A DNA stretch of 64,000 nt from Leptospira neocaledonica. GTDB taxonomy: Bacteria > Spirochaetota > Leptospiria > Leptospirales > Leptospiraceae. Made by a program: the position numbers and the translations under genes. Under the pieces are notes generated by a model that was given only the letters and a program-made list of their open reading frames with translations, made no database searches and was not told the DNA's origin. This document shows, piece by piece, positions 1-12,014 of this stretch. How positions within the stretch are numbered: position 1 is the stretch's first letter; the number at the start of each line of letters is the position of its first letter. The DNA lies in assembly GCF_002812205.1 (NCBI RefSeq), contig NZ_NPEA01000001.1, positions 310,001 through 374,000 on the forward strand, read 5' to 3'.

Positions 1-787
1 GATCTTCTACTAAGGCCCTATATTTCTCTCTGTCTTCCGGATCTACTCCAGCTTCTTCATAGACTTTTTTTCTACCGGCTTCATCCATTACATTCCCTTG
101 TCCGAGCTGCAACATCCCGAACAACTGGGATCTTCCTGTAAATAGATCAAATAATTTGAATGCGATCGCAAATGGACGAACATATCCTCTTGCCGCACCT
201 ATCTCATGAGTGTAAACTGAGTTTGTGAATACCTGTACTCCCCCATAATCGTTATTAAAATCAGCCATCAGACCCACATTATAAATGTCTATCCTTTGGT
301 TGTTCACATAACGGTTTACGATCGTTCCGTGACCTATATACCCATCAAAAAGTTTTCCAGCATAAAAAGAGAAGGTTGTCTCCCCCGGTTTATAAAGCCC
401 GTAGGTCCCGTACCAGATATTATTGATAAGCCTGAGATAATCACTTTTTTGGTCGTAGTCTATCTTACGGATGCTTCCTACTTTTAAGGTTGGATCTTTA
501 GGATCCTGATCGTACGCAAGAAAGTTCATCGGAGCAGTGAGTGATAGTCCGAATTCTCCCCCAAAATTCAAATTTAAGGTAGGAGCAAGATATAGATAAT
601 AATCGTTATTAAACTTGTTCACCCCCGCATCGAATGTAAACGGATCAGGAGGTTGCATATATTGTCTGCCAGGGGGCATCCAGAGTTGCGCCTCAAGTTC
701 TTCTCCAGGTACTAGATAAAAGGTGAGAAGTAGAATTCCCGGAAGTATGAGAGATCTTCTAAATAAATTCAAAAAGTTTAATTTCAT
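1..787 (-). CDS. Outer-membrane-type beta-barrel-like protein, 3' end outside window
   Basis: An open frame on the minus strand starts at ATG 785-787 and is still open at base 1, so about 262 N-terminal residues are visible and the C-terminus is missing. The N-terminus has basic residues and then a hydrophobic stretch (LILPGILLLTFYLVPG) followed by a likely cleavage region near ELEAQ, which indicates export. The visible mature part alternates aromatic and polar residues, with glycine-rich turns and repeated N-N-D-Y elements, as expected for amphipathic strands of an outer-membrane barrel. I do not recognise a named family. It is divergent from metY across a 334-base gap. The export and barrel calls are inference from composition; the reading frame is seen directly. 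Confidence 0.75.
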   Translation of the reverse strand, partial: MKLNFLNLFRRSLILPGILLLTFYLVPGEELEAQLWMPPGRQYMQPPDPFTFDAGVNKFNNDYYLYLAPTLNLNFGGEFGLSLTAPMNFLAYDQDPKDPTLKVGSIRKIDYDQKSDYLRLINNIWYGTYGLYKPGETTFSFYAGKLFDGYIGHGTIVNRYVNNQRIDIYNVGLMADFNNDYGGVQVFTNSVYTHEIGAARGYVRPFAIAFKLFDLFTGRSQLFGMLQLGQGNVMDEAGRKKVYEEAGVDPEDREKYRALVED

Positions 788-2426
<1,639 letters not shown>

Positions 2427-2460
2427 CTTCCGACTCCGTTCAAAAAATCGTCTAAAAATC

Positions 2461-2522
2461 AGCCACTTTCTCTTTTTGCTTTCCTAAACTTGTTTAGGAT
2501 CGTCTGAAAAAGGAAAGTGGCT
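2461..2522 (+). promoter_or_regulatory. Long nested hairpin in the metX leader
   Basis: AGCCACTTTC (2461-2470) pairs perfectly with GAAAGTGGCT (2513-2522). After one bulged base, CTTTTT (2472-2477) pairs with AAAAAG (2507-2512), and an inner CCTAAAC/GTTTAGG hairpin occupies 2483-2498. The structure ends 21 bases before the metX ATG and has no terminal U-run, so it is not a standard intrinsic terminator. A regulatory leader or RNA-stability element is the inference. Confidence 0.5.
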
Positions 2523-2543
2523 TAGTTATTTGGAACTTAAATC

Positions 2544-3655
<1,112 letters not shown>

Positions 3656-3659
<4 letters not shown>

Positions 3660-4267
3660 TAGATTCTAAAATCTTAAGTAGTACTACTCTAAGAGAAAGA
3701 CCGGACTTCGCTTATATTCTGGATGTGATCTCGCCAGGTTCTAGAGTTTTAGACCTTGGTTGTGGTAATGGAGACCTTCTCTATCTTTTGAAACAAAAAG
3801 GGATTCGAGGCCAAGGGATTGAGAAAGACGAAGATGCAATCGTAGAATGTATCCGCAAAGGTGTATATGTTCACCACGGAGACATAGACGAAGGTTTAAG
3901 TCATCATGAAGACAAACGTTTTGATTATGTGATCTTAAACCAGACCATCCAAGAGACCAGGCATCCCGGCGATATTATTAAGGAATGTTTAAGGATCGGT
4001 AAACGTGTGATCATCGTTTTCCCAAATTTTGGATACTGGGAAGTCCGCTTTCGTATCCTATTCCAAGGAAAAACTCCTGTAACGGACCTTCTTCCGTATC
4101 GATGGTTCAATACTCCGAATTTACATTTTCTTTCCGTTTTGGATTTCCAGGAGTTCTGTGATATTCGGGGTTTCACTGTGGAAGACAGAGCATTCTTTAC
4201 CGATCTAAAACAGGTGAAATTCAGTCCGAACTTTTTTGCGAAACTCGCGCTATTCCAGATTAGATAA
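3656..4267 (+). CDS. metW: Methionine biosynthesis protein MetW (methyltransferase-like)
   Basis: This 203-residue protein has the class I SAM-methyltransferase motif I at residues 31-40 ([10 protein letters not shown]), an acidic motif II equivalent (IEKDED near 56) and HGDID near 74-78. The family sits next to metX in many bacteria and supports homoserine O-acetyltransferase activity in several; its chemical reaction is not settled. Here it overlaps metX by four bases, the usual arrangement. It ends close to a repeat-derived inverted structure (4298-4373) that separates it from convergent ddl. Confidence 0.9.
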
Positions 4268-4297
4268 GACGCAGAGCGGGCAAGAGCCGCCGAGATT

Positions 4298-4373
4298 TTC
4301 TCACACAGAGACACGGAGAGTGGAATGTAGGAGTTCCAACAACACCCTCTGAGGCTTTGTGCCTCTGTGAGAA
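4298..4373. repeat. Inverted pair of a short dispersed repeat between metW and ddl
   Basis: Two copies of a roughly 25-base CA/GA-rich repeat face each other here: 4298-4318 (TTCTCACACAGAGACACGG) and 4346-4373 (CCTCTGAGGCTTTGTGCCTC and onward). TTCTCAC-AC-AGAG pairs with CTCTGTGAGAA. A third copy lies at 62851-62877 beside asnS. The pair sits between convergent stop codons and could act as a bidirectional terminator. Confidence 0.6.
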
Positions 4374-4379
4374 TTTAAC

Positions 4380-5447
4380 TCAGTGACTCGCTAAACTCTG
4401 TGCCTCTCTCCCTGCTCTTTCCAATGCTTGGTCGATCAACGACTGGTACAATGTTTGGATTGGAATTCCAGCAGCTTTTGCTTGTTGAGGAATCAGACTA
4501 GTCTCAGTCATTCCGGGTAACGTGTTTGTTTCCAGAACGAACGGAGTTTCTCCTACTATTATAAAATCCGTTCTAGAATAACCTTCACATCCAAGTGTTT
4601 TGTGAGCGAGAACAGATTGTTCTTGGATCTTGGAGATAATTTTTTCAGGCAAACGAGCAGGAGTAATCTCTTGGGAAAGTCCAGGTTTGTATTTGGATTC
4701 TACATCGAAAAATTCTCCACCTGGAATGATCTCTGTAGGAGGAAGTGCCTCCAATATTCTTTTGGAACCTTCTTTCTTTTCCCAGACTCCGCAGGAAACT
4801 TCTGTTCCTTTTAAGAATTTTTGTAAGATTGCATGTTCTTCTGCATCAAAGAATTCAGGTAGTCTTTTGCGCAGATCTTCCGGTCCTTCTATCCTAAATG
4901 TATGAAAACTAGAGCCGCCTTCTACAGGTTTTAGAAAAAGTGGATATTCTAATCCAGAATTTTCGACCAAAGTCGGATTTTCAGAATAGTCTCTCTTTCT
5001 TAATTCCCAAAAAGGAGCAACGGACATTCCTGAGAGTTGGAATAATCGATTTGCTCTGATCTTGTCCATTGCTAATGCGGATGCTTTGACGTCCGAACCT
5101 GTAAACGGAATTCCGAGCACTTTCAAGAAACCTTGGACGGAACCGTCTTCTCCGCTAGTTCCATGTAATCCTAAAAATGCTACATCACAATCCAGAGAGG
5201 AAAACGCTCCTGCGCTGGTTGAATGAAGTTCTTCGAATTCTTTTAAATACTCTTCCGGATTTTTGGAATTTCCTTCCGGAAACTCGGGTCGATATTCTTT
5301 AGGGATCACCCATCTGCCTTCTCTGGAAATCAGAATGGGTTTGACCGAATGTCCCATGGAAGACAAAGTTTTACTTATGAAAGTGCCTGTGCGCAGGGAA
5401 ATTTCGTGTTCTGTAGAAGTTCCGCCGAATAAAACTGCAATTTTCAA
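4380..5447 (-). CDS. ddl: D-alanine--D-alanine ligase
   Basis: Ddl joins two D-alanines with ATP to make the dipeptide end of the peptidoglycan stem in the cytoplasm. The 355-residue sequence opens with the family signature FGGTSTEHEIS (residues 7-17), followed by LGLHGTSGEDGSVQG (about 92-106) and the TGSDVKASALAMDK segment. The ATP-grasp body carries LKPVEGGSS and ends with the metal/substrate-binding ETNTLPGMTETS near the C-terminus. The length matches the DdlA-type group. It is divergent from the aromatic-repeat gene with only 40 bases between starts, so the two must have overlapping control regions. Confidence 0.95.
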   Translation of the reverse strand: MKIAVLFGGTSTEHEISLRTGTFISKTLSSMGHSVKPILISREGRWVIPKEYRPEFPEGNSKNPEEYLKEFEELHSTSAGAFSSLDCDVAFLGLHGTSGEDGSVQGFLKVLGIPFTGSDVKASALAMDKIRANRLFQLSGMSVAPFWELRKRDYSENPTLVENSGLEYPLFLKPVEGGSSFHTFRIEGPEDLRKRLPEFFDAEEHAILQKFLKGTEVSCGVWEKKEGSKRILEALPPTEIIPGGEFFDVESKYKPGLSQEITPARLPEKIISKIQEQSVLAHKTLGCEGYSRTDFIIVGETPFVLETNTLPGMTETSLIPQQAKAAGIPIQTLYQSLIDQALERAGREAQSLASH

Positions 5448-5487
5448 TGATCTAATCCCCTGTTGCTTTTAGGATTTCCCGGGAAGA

Positions 5488-6888
5488 ATGATAAATAAGA
5501 ATCTAGTACTGATCCTTTTCTTCCTAGTTTGTACGGAAAGCCTATTTTCGGAATACCCTTTTAAACCGGTTTCTCCTTATCCTTCCGAATACAATCAATT
5601 TTGGTTTTTATACCAATCCGAAAAAAGATTGGGAGAAGAAGAACGAATCTTCAGACCTTTTTTCTCCACCTATAAAGAAACCAAATCCAATTATAGATAC
5701 GATACAGTTTTATTCCCGATCTATTATTCTGAAAAAACAGACTATTGGAGGGTCTGGAGTTTTTTATTCTTCTTTAGCGGAACGGAAACCTACCATGATG
5801 ATCTAGGTTGGGACGAAGACACTCTTTCCCCACTGCTCATTTGGGGAAAAGGAGAAACCGCAAGAGAATCCTATTTTGGATTTTTTCCTCTATTCGGCAG
5901 GTTACGAGGAAAGGCTAGTTATTCGGAACTGAACTTTACACTCTTCCCTCTTTATTCCAATTGGAAGTATAAGAACTATAACGCGCATGGAATCTTATGG
6001 CCTTTAGTCATGTGGGGAGGTTCCGAGGTAAGAAGTGACCTCCGGATCTTACCTTTTTATTCTCATAAGATTCATAAGGGAAAATACGAACGTTATTCTG
6101 TGCTTTGGCCATTTATCCAATGGGGAAGTATCAACGAAGACAAAAGAGAACCTTTTACTTATAAAATGTTTTGGCCCTTCTACCTTTCCAAAGATTCCGA
6201 GTTCGGAAATATGAAGGCCAGGGCTTTTCTTTGGTTCCCTGTTTTAGGTTCTTTGTTTTCTTACGGGTATGATAAAAGGACTCATGAAAAAGATCTGAAC
6301 GTTCTATTCTTTCTTTTTCAATATGGCCAAAACGACGACGAAGATTACAGAAAGTTAATTTTATTTCCTTTTTATGGTTATTACAGATTTGCATATAAGG
6401 AAACCCGATTTTTCACTCCGTTTTATTTTCGCTTAAGCACTGACAGTCATCATCTCAAATCTTCCGAGACGTATTTTATCCCATTTTGGTGGAGGACCAA
6501 CAGGACGTACGTTCAATGGGGAAGAGAAGACAATTATTATAAACTTTGGCCATTCTTCCGTTGGCATGAAGACAGAGAAGGTAACCTGACTTGGAATTTC
6601 CTTTCTTTATTTCCGATAAAATCCGAACTTGTGGAAAGGATCTGGGATCCAGTCTGGTCCATTGTTGAGTATCAAAAATTGTCCAACGGAGAAAAAAGGC
6701 TCTCTTTTTTAATGAGACTTTATACCCAGAGATGGAATGAAGAAGAACTGCATATCCATGTGCCTTTGCTCGTGGAATACAGCTCCACTCCGGAAAAAAC
6801 TTCTTATCAATTTTTATACGGTCTATTCGGATTAGAAAGAAATAAGGATAAGACCACAGTGCAGATTTTTTGGTGGATTAGGCTCTAA
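5488..6888 (+). CDS. Exported aromatic-repeat (FPFY/LWPF) protein coupled to the Mla genes
   Basis: This 466-residue protein starts with a signal peptide ([21 protein letters not shown]) and is extremely rich in Trp, Tyr and Phe. Short modules recur roughly every 25-45 residues, for example [73 protein letters not shown] and [10 protein letters not shown]. Such alternating aromatic strands suggest a beta-rich envelope protein, either a barrel or a beta-repeat sheet. Its stop is five bases before the mlaE start, so the genes should be co-translated. I do not recognise a named function. A role as an outer-membrane or periplasmic partner of the lipid transporter is inference from position only. 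Confidence 0.8.
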   Translation: MINKNLVLILFFLVCTESLFSEYPFKPVSPYPSEYNQFWFLYQSEKRLGEEERIFRPFFSTYKETKSNYRYDTVLFPIYYSEKTDYWRVWSFLFFFSGTETYHDDLGWDEDTLSPLLIWGKGETARESYFGFFPLFGRLRGKASYSELNFTLFPLYSNWKYKNYNAHGILWPLVMWGGSEVRSDLRILPFYSHKIHKGKYERYSVLWPFIQWGSINEDKREPFTYKMFWPFYLSKDSEFGNMKARAFLWFPVLGSLFSYGYDKRTHEKDLNVLFFLFQYGQNDDEDYRKLILFPFYGYYRFAYKETRFFTPFYFRLSTDSHHLKSSETYFIPFWWRTNRTYVQWGREDNYYKLWPFFRWHEDREGNLTWNFLSLFPIKSELVERIWDPVWSIVEYQKLSNGEKRLSFLMRLYTQRWNEEELHIHVPLLVEYSSTPEKTSYQFLYGLFGLERNKDKTTVQIFWWIRL

Positions 6889-6893
6889 TCAAA

Positions 6894-7673
6894 ATGTTGG
6901 ATTCCTTTAAAGAAAAAGCGAACGATACTCTATATGCCGCAGGTTATACGATCGTTCTGATTGCGGAAACTTTTTTAAATCTAAGATTTGCCGTCGAAAA
7001 ACGGAAAGAAATTTTAGACCAAATGTTTATCGCAGGTGTTGGAAGTTTATTTGTGGTTTCGGTGGTTGCCGTTTTTACGGGAATGCTTCTTACCTTAAAC
7101 ACCGGTTTAGGTTTAAAAGATTTCGGGGCAGAAGGTCAAATCGGGCTTCTTCTAACGATCACCCTCACTCGTGAAATGTCTCCCTTCATGACAGCACTTA
7201 TCTTAGCTGCGTCTATCGGTTCTGCAATCGCCGCAGAAATCGGTACGATGAAAGTTTCAGAAGAAATTGATGCACTCGAAGTGATGTCTATTGATCCGGT
7301 ACGATTTCTAGTATTTCCAAGAGTATTAGGCTTTTCTTTAATGGTTCCGGTCCTTTGTGTATATTCCAGTATATTAGGAATTTTAGGTGGAGCGATCGTA
7401 GGGCATTTCCAATTAGGGATAGAATATATCGTTTATTTCCAAGATGTAAATGAAAGGATCACTTCTATTCCTGGTCTCAAAGATTTGTATACAGGTTTAT
7501 TCAAGGGTTATGTATTCGGTCTGATCATCTCCGCAATTTCCTGTTCGCATGGTTTGAGAACTTACGGTGGCGCGATAGGTGTCGGTAGGGCAACAAGAGA
7601 ATCCGTGGTAACTTCTTTTTTGATGGTTATCTTTTTCGGTTATGTGATCACAGCGATCTTTTACAGGCAATAA
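6894..7673 (+). CDS. mlaE: Mla/MCE-type ABC transporter permease
   Basis: MlaE is the inner-membrane permease of the phospholipid transporter linking inner membrane and MCE protein. The 259 residues include an amphipathic N-terminus, then about five hydrophobic segments (for example [20 protein letters not shown] near 50-70). The conserved MlaE signature is present in [30 protein letters not shown] in split form: TREMSP, then [20 protein letters not shown] around residues 103-130, the coupling region that contacts the ATPase. It is followed after three bases by mlaF. The order permease-ATPase-MCE is the standard Mla core, without mlaB or mlaC visible here. Confidence 0.94.
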   Translation: MLDSFKEKANDTLYAAGYTIVLIAETFLNLRFAVEKRKEILDQMFIAGVGSLFVVSVVAVFTGMLLTLNTGLGLKDFGAEGQIGLLLTITLTREMSPFMTALILAASIGSAIAAEIGTMKVSEEIDALEVMSIDPVRFLVFPRVLGFSLMVPVLCVYSSILGILGGAIVGHFQLGIEYIVYFQDVNERITSIPGLKDLYTGLFKGYVFGLIISAISCSHGLRTYGGAIGVGRATRESVVTSFLMVIFFGYVITAIFYRQ

Positions 7674-7676
7674 GTC

Positions 7677-8444
7677 ATGGAAGAATACGCAATAGAACTC
7701 ATCAATCTGCACAAGGCTTTCGGACAGAGAAAGATCCTAAAAGGTATGAATCTCCAAGTAAAAAAAGGAGAAACCCTGGTTGTGCTTGGACCTTCCGGAA
7801 CTGGAAAGTCTGTCACTCTAAAACATATCACTGGTCTACTCGATCCGGATGCGGGAGAATGTAAGATCTTTGGAGAAAAAATCTCTGGTGCTGAAATTCC
7901 GGAAAGAGAAAGGATCCGTTCTAAAATGGGAGTTTTATTCCAATCCGGAGCTTTGATTAACTGGATGACTGTTTTCGATAATGTTGCCCTTCCCCTACGA
8001 GAGCATAAATTATTTCCCGAAGAAGAGATCCAACGTATCGTCGCCGAAAAACTCAGGTTAGTGGATATGACAGTTGCGAAGGATAATTATCCGAACGATA
8101 TCTCAGGCGGTATGAAAAAAAGAGCAGGACTTGCAAGAGCAATCGCTTCCAGTCCTGAAATCATTTTATATGATGAGCCAACATCCGGTCTAGACCCGGT
8201 TATGTCGAACGTGATCAACGAACTGATCATACGTATCCAAAAGGAAACCGGAGCTGCTCAGGTAGTGGTCACTCATGATATGTCCAGCGCTTATATGATA
8301 GCCGACCGTATTTCATTTTTTTACGGGGGACAGGTCCTATTTACCGGGACCCCGGAAGAAGTGCAGAATTCTCCTAACGAATTCATCCGTCAGTTTATTA
8401 ACGGGCATACAAAGGGACCTATGATTCTGGAAACTAAGAATTGA
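7677..8444 (+). CDS. mlaF: Mla/MCE-type ABC transporter ATP-binding protein
   Basis: This 255-residue ATPase powers the MlaE/MlaD lipid transporter on the cytoplasmic face. All ABC motifs are present: Walker A GPSGTGKS at 38-45, Q-loop FQSGAL near 89-92, signature SGGMKKR at 143-149, Walker B IILYDE at 162-167 and the switch histidine in VVTHDMSSA. The signature SGGM rather than SGGQ is typical of the MlaF group. It lies three bases behind mlaE and 68 bases ahead of mlaD in the same operon. Confidence 0.95.
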   Translation: MEEYAIELINLHKAFGQRKILKGMNLQVKKGETLVVLGPSGTGKSVTLKHITGLLDPDAGECKIFGEKISGAEIPERERIRSKMGVLFQSGALINWMTVFDNVALPLREHKLFPEEEIQRIVAEKLRLVDMTVAKDNYPNDISGGMKKRAGLARAIASSPEIILYDEPTSGLDPVMSNVINELIIRIQKETGAAQVVVTHDMSSAYMIADRISFFYGGQVLFTGTPEEVQNSPNEFIRQFINGHTKGPMILETKN

Positions 8445-8512
8445 AACCTGGGTCCTAAGAGAATATTCTGGATAAAAAGTCCGATATATAAAGTAAGAGT
8501 TTTGGATCCTAA

Positions 8513-9262
8513 ATGAAATCCTTTCGTTATCTTTTAGTAGGTGCTATCTTTTCCGTTGCCTTAGTCGTGGTCGGTTACTTTACCGTGATGACTGAAGGAG
8601 GACCCGTTCAAAAACGGGGTGAATTCCTTAAGATCAATTTCAAAAACTCGGAAGGGATCAAAGTAGGAAACAAGGTCACTGTACAAGGTGTGCCCTTCGG
8701 ATACGTTTCCAATATTAGACTCATCCAAATAGACGAGAATGGAGCGGTACTTCCCGCAGGAGAAGTGGGAGTCGCCACCAGAGTAGAAGTCACTATTCTT
8801 CTAAAAGAAGCAGTACGACTGTACGAAAATTATGATATTGCAATACGTAACGAAAGTTTACTTTCCGGTCGGGTAATTTCCATAGATCCGGGAACTTCAG
8901 AGTCTACGGAAGAAGGAAAAGGTACACCTAGGACTTTCCAGGTAGTGGATTATAAAACAGGTGCGACTTCCTTAAAAGGAAGAGTATTGCAGGATCCTCT
9001 TGTCTCTCTTTCTGAACTCATTGCCGAAAACAGAGGGGATATCCGAAAAACTTTCTCTAACGTGGCTGATATCACTACTAAAATTAATAGTGGAGACGGG
9101 ACCCTGGGCCGACTGATTAATCGGGACGATCTCCATACAAACGTCAATACTGTATTAACGGATGCACAAATCGTCCTTCGAGAATTAAGAGAAGGACTGG
9201 AAGACACAAGAGAGCAGGCTCCGGTTACAAGCTTTATCCGCGCAGCACTTTCCTCTTTCTAA
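8513..9262 (+). CDS. mlaD: MCE-domain lipid-binding protein
   Basis: MlaD-type proteins are anchored in the inner membrane and form hexameric rings that carry phospholipids. The 249 residues show one N-terminal transmembrane segment (about 5-25, [20 protein letters not shown]), then a single MCE domain from about 36 to 118 with the characteristic [23 protein letters not shown]. The rest is helical, ending with [20 protein letters not shown]. The 68-base gap after mlaF is longer than others in the operon, but the sequence order supports one transcript. Length is close to that of single-MCE proteins with a helical tail. Confidence 0.93.
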   Translation: MKSFRYLLVGAIFSVALVVVGYFTVMTEGGPVQKRGEFLKINFKNSEGIKVGNKVTVQGVPFGYVSNIRLIQIDENGAVLPAGEVGVATRVEVTILLKEAVRLYENYDIAIRNESLLSGRVISIDPGTSESTEEGKGTPRTFQVVDYKTGATSLKGRVLQDPLVSLSELIAENRGDIRKTFSNVADITTKINSGDGTLGRLINRDDLHTNVNTVLTDAQIVLRELREGLEDTREQAPVTSFIRAALSSF

Positions 9263-9307
9263 AACCTTTTTCTTGCCAAATCTAGCTCTTTACGGGAGAC
9301 TTTCCCT

Positions 9308-10186
9308 ATGTCTTCTCGTAAAATTGCAATCATCGGTACAGGAATTATGGGTAGAGGGATCGCAAATAATCTCTCTAAAGAGGGTCATTCTCTTCAATTA
9401 TATGCGCGTACTCCTGAAAAGATCCAAGACCTGAAATCGGACAAAACATCCATTTATGGAAATATTAAAGAAACTGTAAAAGATTCTGAAATTATAATAC
9501 TCTGCCTAACTGAAGATCATGTAGTGGAAGAGTCAGTATTCTCTTCCGGGCTTTTAGAAACGAATGCAAAATATGTGATCGATGTCGGAACCACCTCCCC
9601 TTCTCTCACACTTAAATTAAAAGATACATTCGAAAAACGGAATATCCGATTTTTAGACGCCCCAATGACAGGCTCAAAAAACGCGGCAAGAGACGGACAA
9701 ATCCTATTTATGGTGGGATCAAAATCCAAAGAAGAAATTAAGGAAATCTCCTTCTTCTTTGAGATCTGCGGTAAAAACACAGTGTATTGCGGAGAAGTGG
9801 GAGATGGACAGAAAGCAAAAATTGCTCTAAATATGGTACAAGCTGGTATCTTCCAAGTGTATATGGAAGGTTTTTCTTTGGCAAAGGACCAGGGTATTAA
9901 TCCTTCTATCCTGAAATCTATTTTAGAACAATCCGCTGCTAAGTCGGGAATATCGGAGTTTAAGTTTCCATTCGTATTTTCGGGGAACTACGAGACACAT
10001 TTTGCTTTGAAGAATATGTACAAAGATCTAAAACATGCGATTTCTTTAGGAAAAACATCCGGAACAAAATTACCACTTTGTTCCGGACTGGATGAGATCT
10101 ATCGCTCCGGGATGGAAGCGGGCCTGAGCGAAAAGGACTACTGCAGCCTAAACGATATTACTGCGCAGATACCTCCGGCCAAATGA
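9308..10186 (+). CDS. NAD(P)-dependent beta-hydroxyacid dehydrogenase family protein
   Basis: The 292-residue protein belongs to the 3-hydroxyisobutyrate/6-phosphogluconate-dehydrogenase-like superfamily. The N-terminal Rossmann motif [10 protein letters not shown] (8-17), the substrate-loop [14 protein letters not shown] (117-130) and the catalytic-lysine motif G165-x-G167-x3-K171-x3-N175 are all visible. The arginine after the Rossmann strand (YARTPEK near 32-38) suggests NADPH preference, as in glyoxylate/succinic-semialdehyde reductases; the true substrate is unknown. Its 3' end overlaps the convergent membrane-anchored gene by 29 bases. Confidence 0.88.
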   Translation: MSSRKIAIIGTGIMGRGIANNLSKEGHSLQLYARTPEKIQDLKSDKTSIYGNIKETVKDSEIIILCLTEDHVVEESVFSSGLLETNAKYVIDVGTTSPSLTLKLKDTFEKRNIRFLDAPMTGSKNAARDGQILFMVGSKSKEEIKEISFFFEICGKNTVYCGEVGDGQKAKIALNMVQAGIFQVYMEGFSLAKDQGINPSILKSILEQSAAKSGISEFKFPFVFSGNYETHFALKNMYKDLKHAISLGKTSGTKLPLCSGLDEIYRSGMEAGLSEKDYCSLNDITAQIPPAK

Positions 10187-10718
10187 TCTTTTCGATGAGC
10201 CCATTTCCGTTTTCGTCCATCCTCAATTGGATTTTGGCACCGGGCTCTCTCAATTTTTCCTCAAGTTCTTTTGCACTTTTTTCAGGGATATAGTATTTGC
10301 GAAAAGGATAATTAAAACTTCCGTAATTACATTCTCCTTTGACGTAATTCCAACAAGTTGTATCGCCTTTGAGTTCGTTACAATCGGAATAAAAACGTAT
10401 TTCATATTCAGAAGGTTCTCTGGAATCAAAACATACACAGGTTTCTTTTTTAGTGAGTCTGCTTCCATCCGTAGTCGCAACTACCGACTCAACAGCGGAA
10501 GAAACGTAATCTCCTTTTTGGCAAATATCATCCGAGTATTTACGATCTATTTGAAATCTAAGATACTGCCCGGAAAGTAAATCTCTTGGATCATATCCCG
10601 TGATTGGAAGGATCAAAACTTTTCCGTTCCTAAGATCGAATTCCCTTTCTAAGGCGACCGATGCTAAAACAAGAATTGGTAAAAACACTGCAACGATTGA
10701 AATGCTAAACTTTTTCAT
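10158..10718 (-). CDS. GDYXXLXY-type membrane-anchored protein
   Basis: This 186-residue protein has one N-terminal hydrophobic segment ([19 protein letters not shown]), after which the chain is extracytoplasmic. The motif [13 protein letters not shown] (43-55) matches the signature of the GDYXXLXY protein family, with GQYLRF in place of the usual GDYxxLxY. Four or more cysteines ([24 protein letters not shown]) could form disulfides. Members of this family are typically encoded beside DUF2157 membrane proteins, and here the upstream gene is exactly that, overlapping by four bases. Function is unknown. Confidence 0.8.
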   Translation of the reverse strand: MKKFSISIVAVFLPILVLASVALEREFDLRNGKVLILPITGYDPRDLLSGQYLRFQIDRKYSDDICQKGDYVSSAVESVVATTDGSRLTKKETCVCFDSREPSEYEIRFYSDCNELKGDTTCWNYVKGECNYGSFNYPFRKYYIPEKSAKELEEKLREPGAKIQLRMDENGNGLIEKIIWPEVSAQ

Positions 10719-11908
10719 ATTCCTAATTCCTCCTCTTCTTGGAAGAGTTGGTTCGCTGCATTTCTGATCTTCTCTCTCATTTTAAATACGAAAATGCTGA
10801 AACCTAAAATAAATATTCCCGAAATGATAAGACCAATGCCCGTGGCAAGTAAACTTCCGAATACTTCCAGATAGACTGATACAAATCTAAGACCTAAAAT
10901 TAACAAAGATAGATCGAACCATATTCTGGATTCGAAAAATAAGAACGTAAACGGAATCCAAGCCAGAAAGAAAAATATCATAGCCGGGTATTTTCCATAC
11001 CATTGAAATACCTGAGGATAGTTTAGAAATCCTAAGAATATTCCAGAAATGGAAAATAAGATAATTTTTCTGCGAGAAAAACGGCTTCTGAAAATTTGAG
11101 AAACACCAATCAACACAATTGGAAGAAGTAAAGGCCAATACCATGCGAACGGAAGATCATATCTTCTGGAAAATTCAGGGTCCTGGTCGAAATTTGGAAT
11201 ATCATGGGTTTCAAAACTTCCCCAAATAGAGGACGTGATAAAAAAACCGAAAGCCCAAAGTAAAAAAGGATTCACTAAGATAGAAGTTTTACTCTCTTTA
11301 GTTTCCAACCTTCTCTCCGTAAAGATCGCAATCCCTGCAAATACCCAAGAAGCTAAAAAGAAGAAGAGAGAAAAATAATGACTTCTTTCTTTCCAACCGA
11401 TATCCGGATGATTATCTATCCAACTTAAAAAAGAAGTACTAAATACCGCGATCCAAAGATGTTGTAGTACCCTACCCGGATACATAATCACGAGTAAGAT
11501 CGTAATCCCTGACCAAAGTAAAAGTGCTTGGTATAATTTCCCTTGTGTATGATAGATCTGAGAAACCAGACCAATATTCGCAAAAAATAATACACAAAGA
11601 AGTAACACTAAAAGATAACGGATTGTATCGTTCCAAATCTGTTTACTTTGAGAGTATAGAATCGAAATCCCTATCGCAGAAAGTATCGTAAAACTCGCGA
11701 ACAATTTCACGGAATAATGGATCTTTTCCCAATTAGCTGCCACCATGGCGATAACTCCAAGACCGATCACCACGATCCCCAAGGCTAAAAAGGAATAAAA
11801 TACGTAAGGAATTTTTTTAGAATCTTCGAATTTGAGAATGGACTCTGCCTGAGTCTGGCTGATGAGTCCGGAATTCACCCAAGTTTTTAATTTTTTCTTC
11901 CAATTCAT
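10715..11908 (-). CDS. DUF2157-family polytopic membrane protein
   Basis: The 397-residue protein begins with a soluble stretch typical of DUF2157 (WVNSGLISQTQAESILKFE), followed by about ten to twelve hydrophobic segments that fill the remainder, for example VFYSFLALGIVVIGLGVIAMVA. A short cytoplasmic tail ends MREKIRNAANQLFQEEEE. It is the first gene of a two-gene operon with the GDYXXLXY-type protein, sharing an ATGA overlap. The pair is widespread, but no biochemical role is known to me. Confidence 0.82.
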   Translation of the reverse strand: MNWKKKLKTWVNSGLISQTQAESILKFEDSKKIPYVFYSFLALGIVVIGLGVIAMVAANWEKIHYSVKLFASFTILSAIGISILYSQSKQIWNDTIRYLLVLLLCVLFFANIGLVSQIYHTQGKLYQALLLWSGITILLVIMYPGRVLQHLWIAVFSTSFLSWIDNHPDIGWKERSHYFSLFFFLASWVFAGIAIFTERRLETKESKTSILVNPFLLWAFGFFITSSIWGSFETHDIPNFDQDPEFSRRYDLPFAWYWPLLLPIVLIGVSQIFRSRFSRRKIILFSISGIFLGFLNYPQVFQWYGKYPAMIFFFLAWIPFTFLFFESRIWFDLSLLILGLRFVSVYLEVFGSLLATGIGLIISGIFILGFSIFVFKMREKIRNAANQLFQEEEELGI

Positions 11909-12014
11909 AACGCGAAGGTTATCCGAATGGAATCAAAATCAGTCAATCTTTCTTTTCTATACTACTCTTAGAAGTAACAGGATTGATTGAGCGGATTGTC
12001 TCCGGCGAAAAGAA

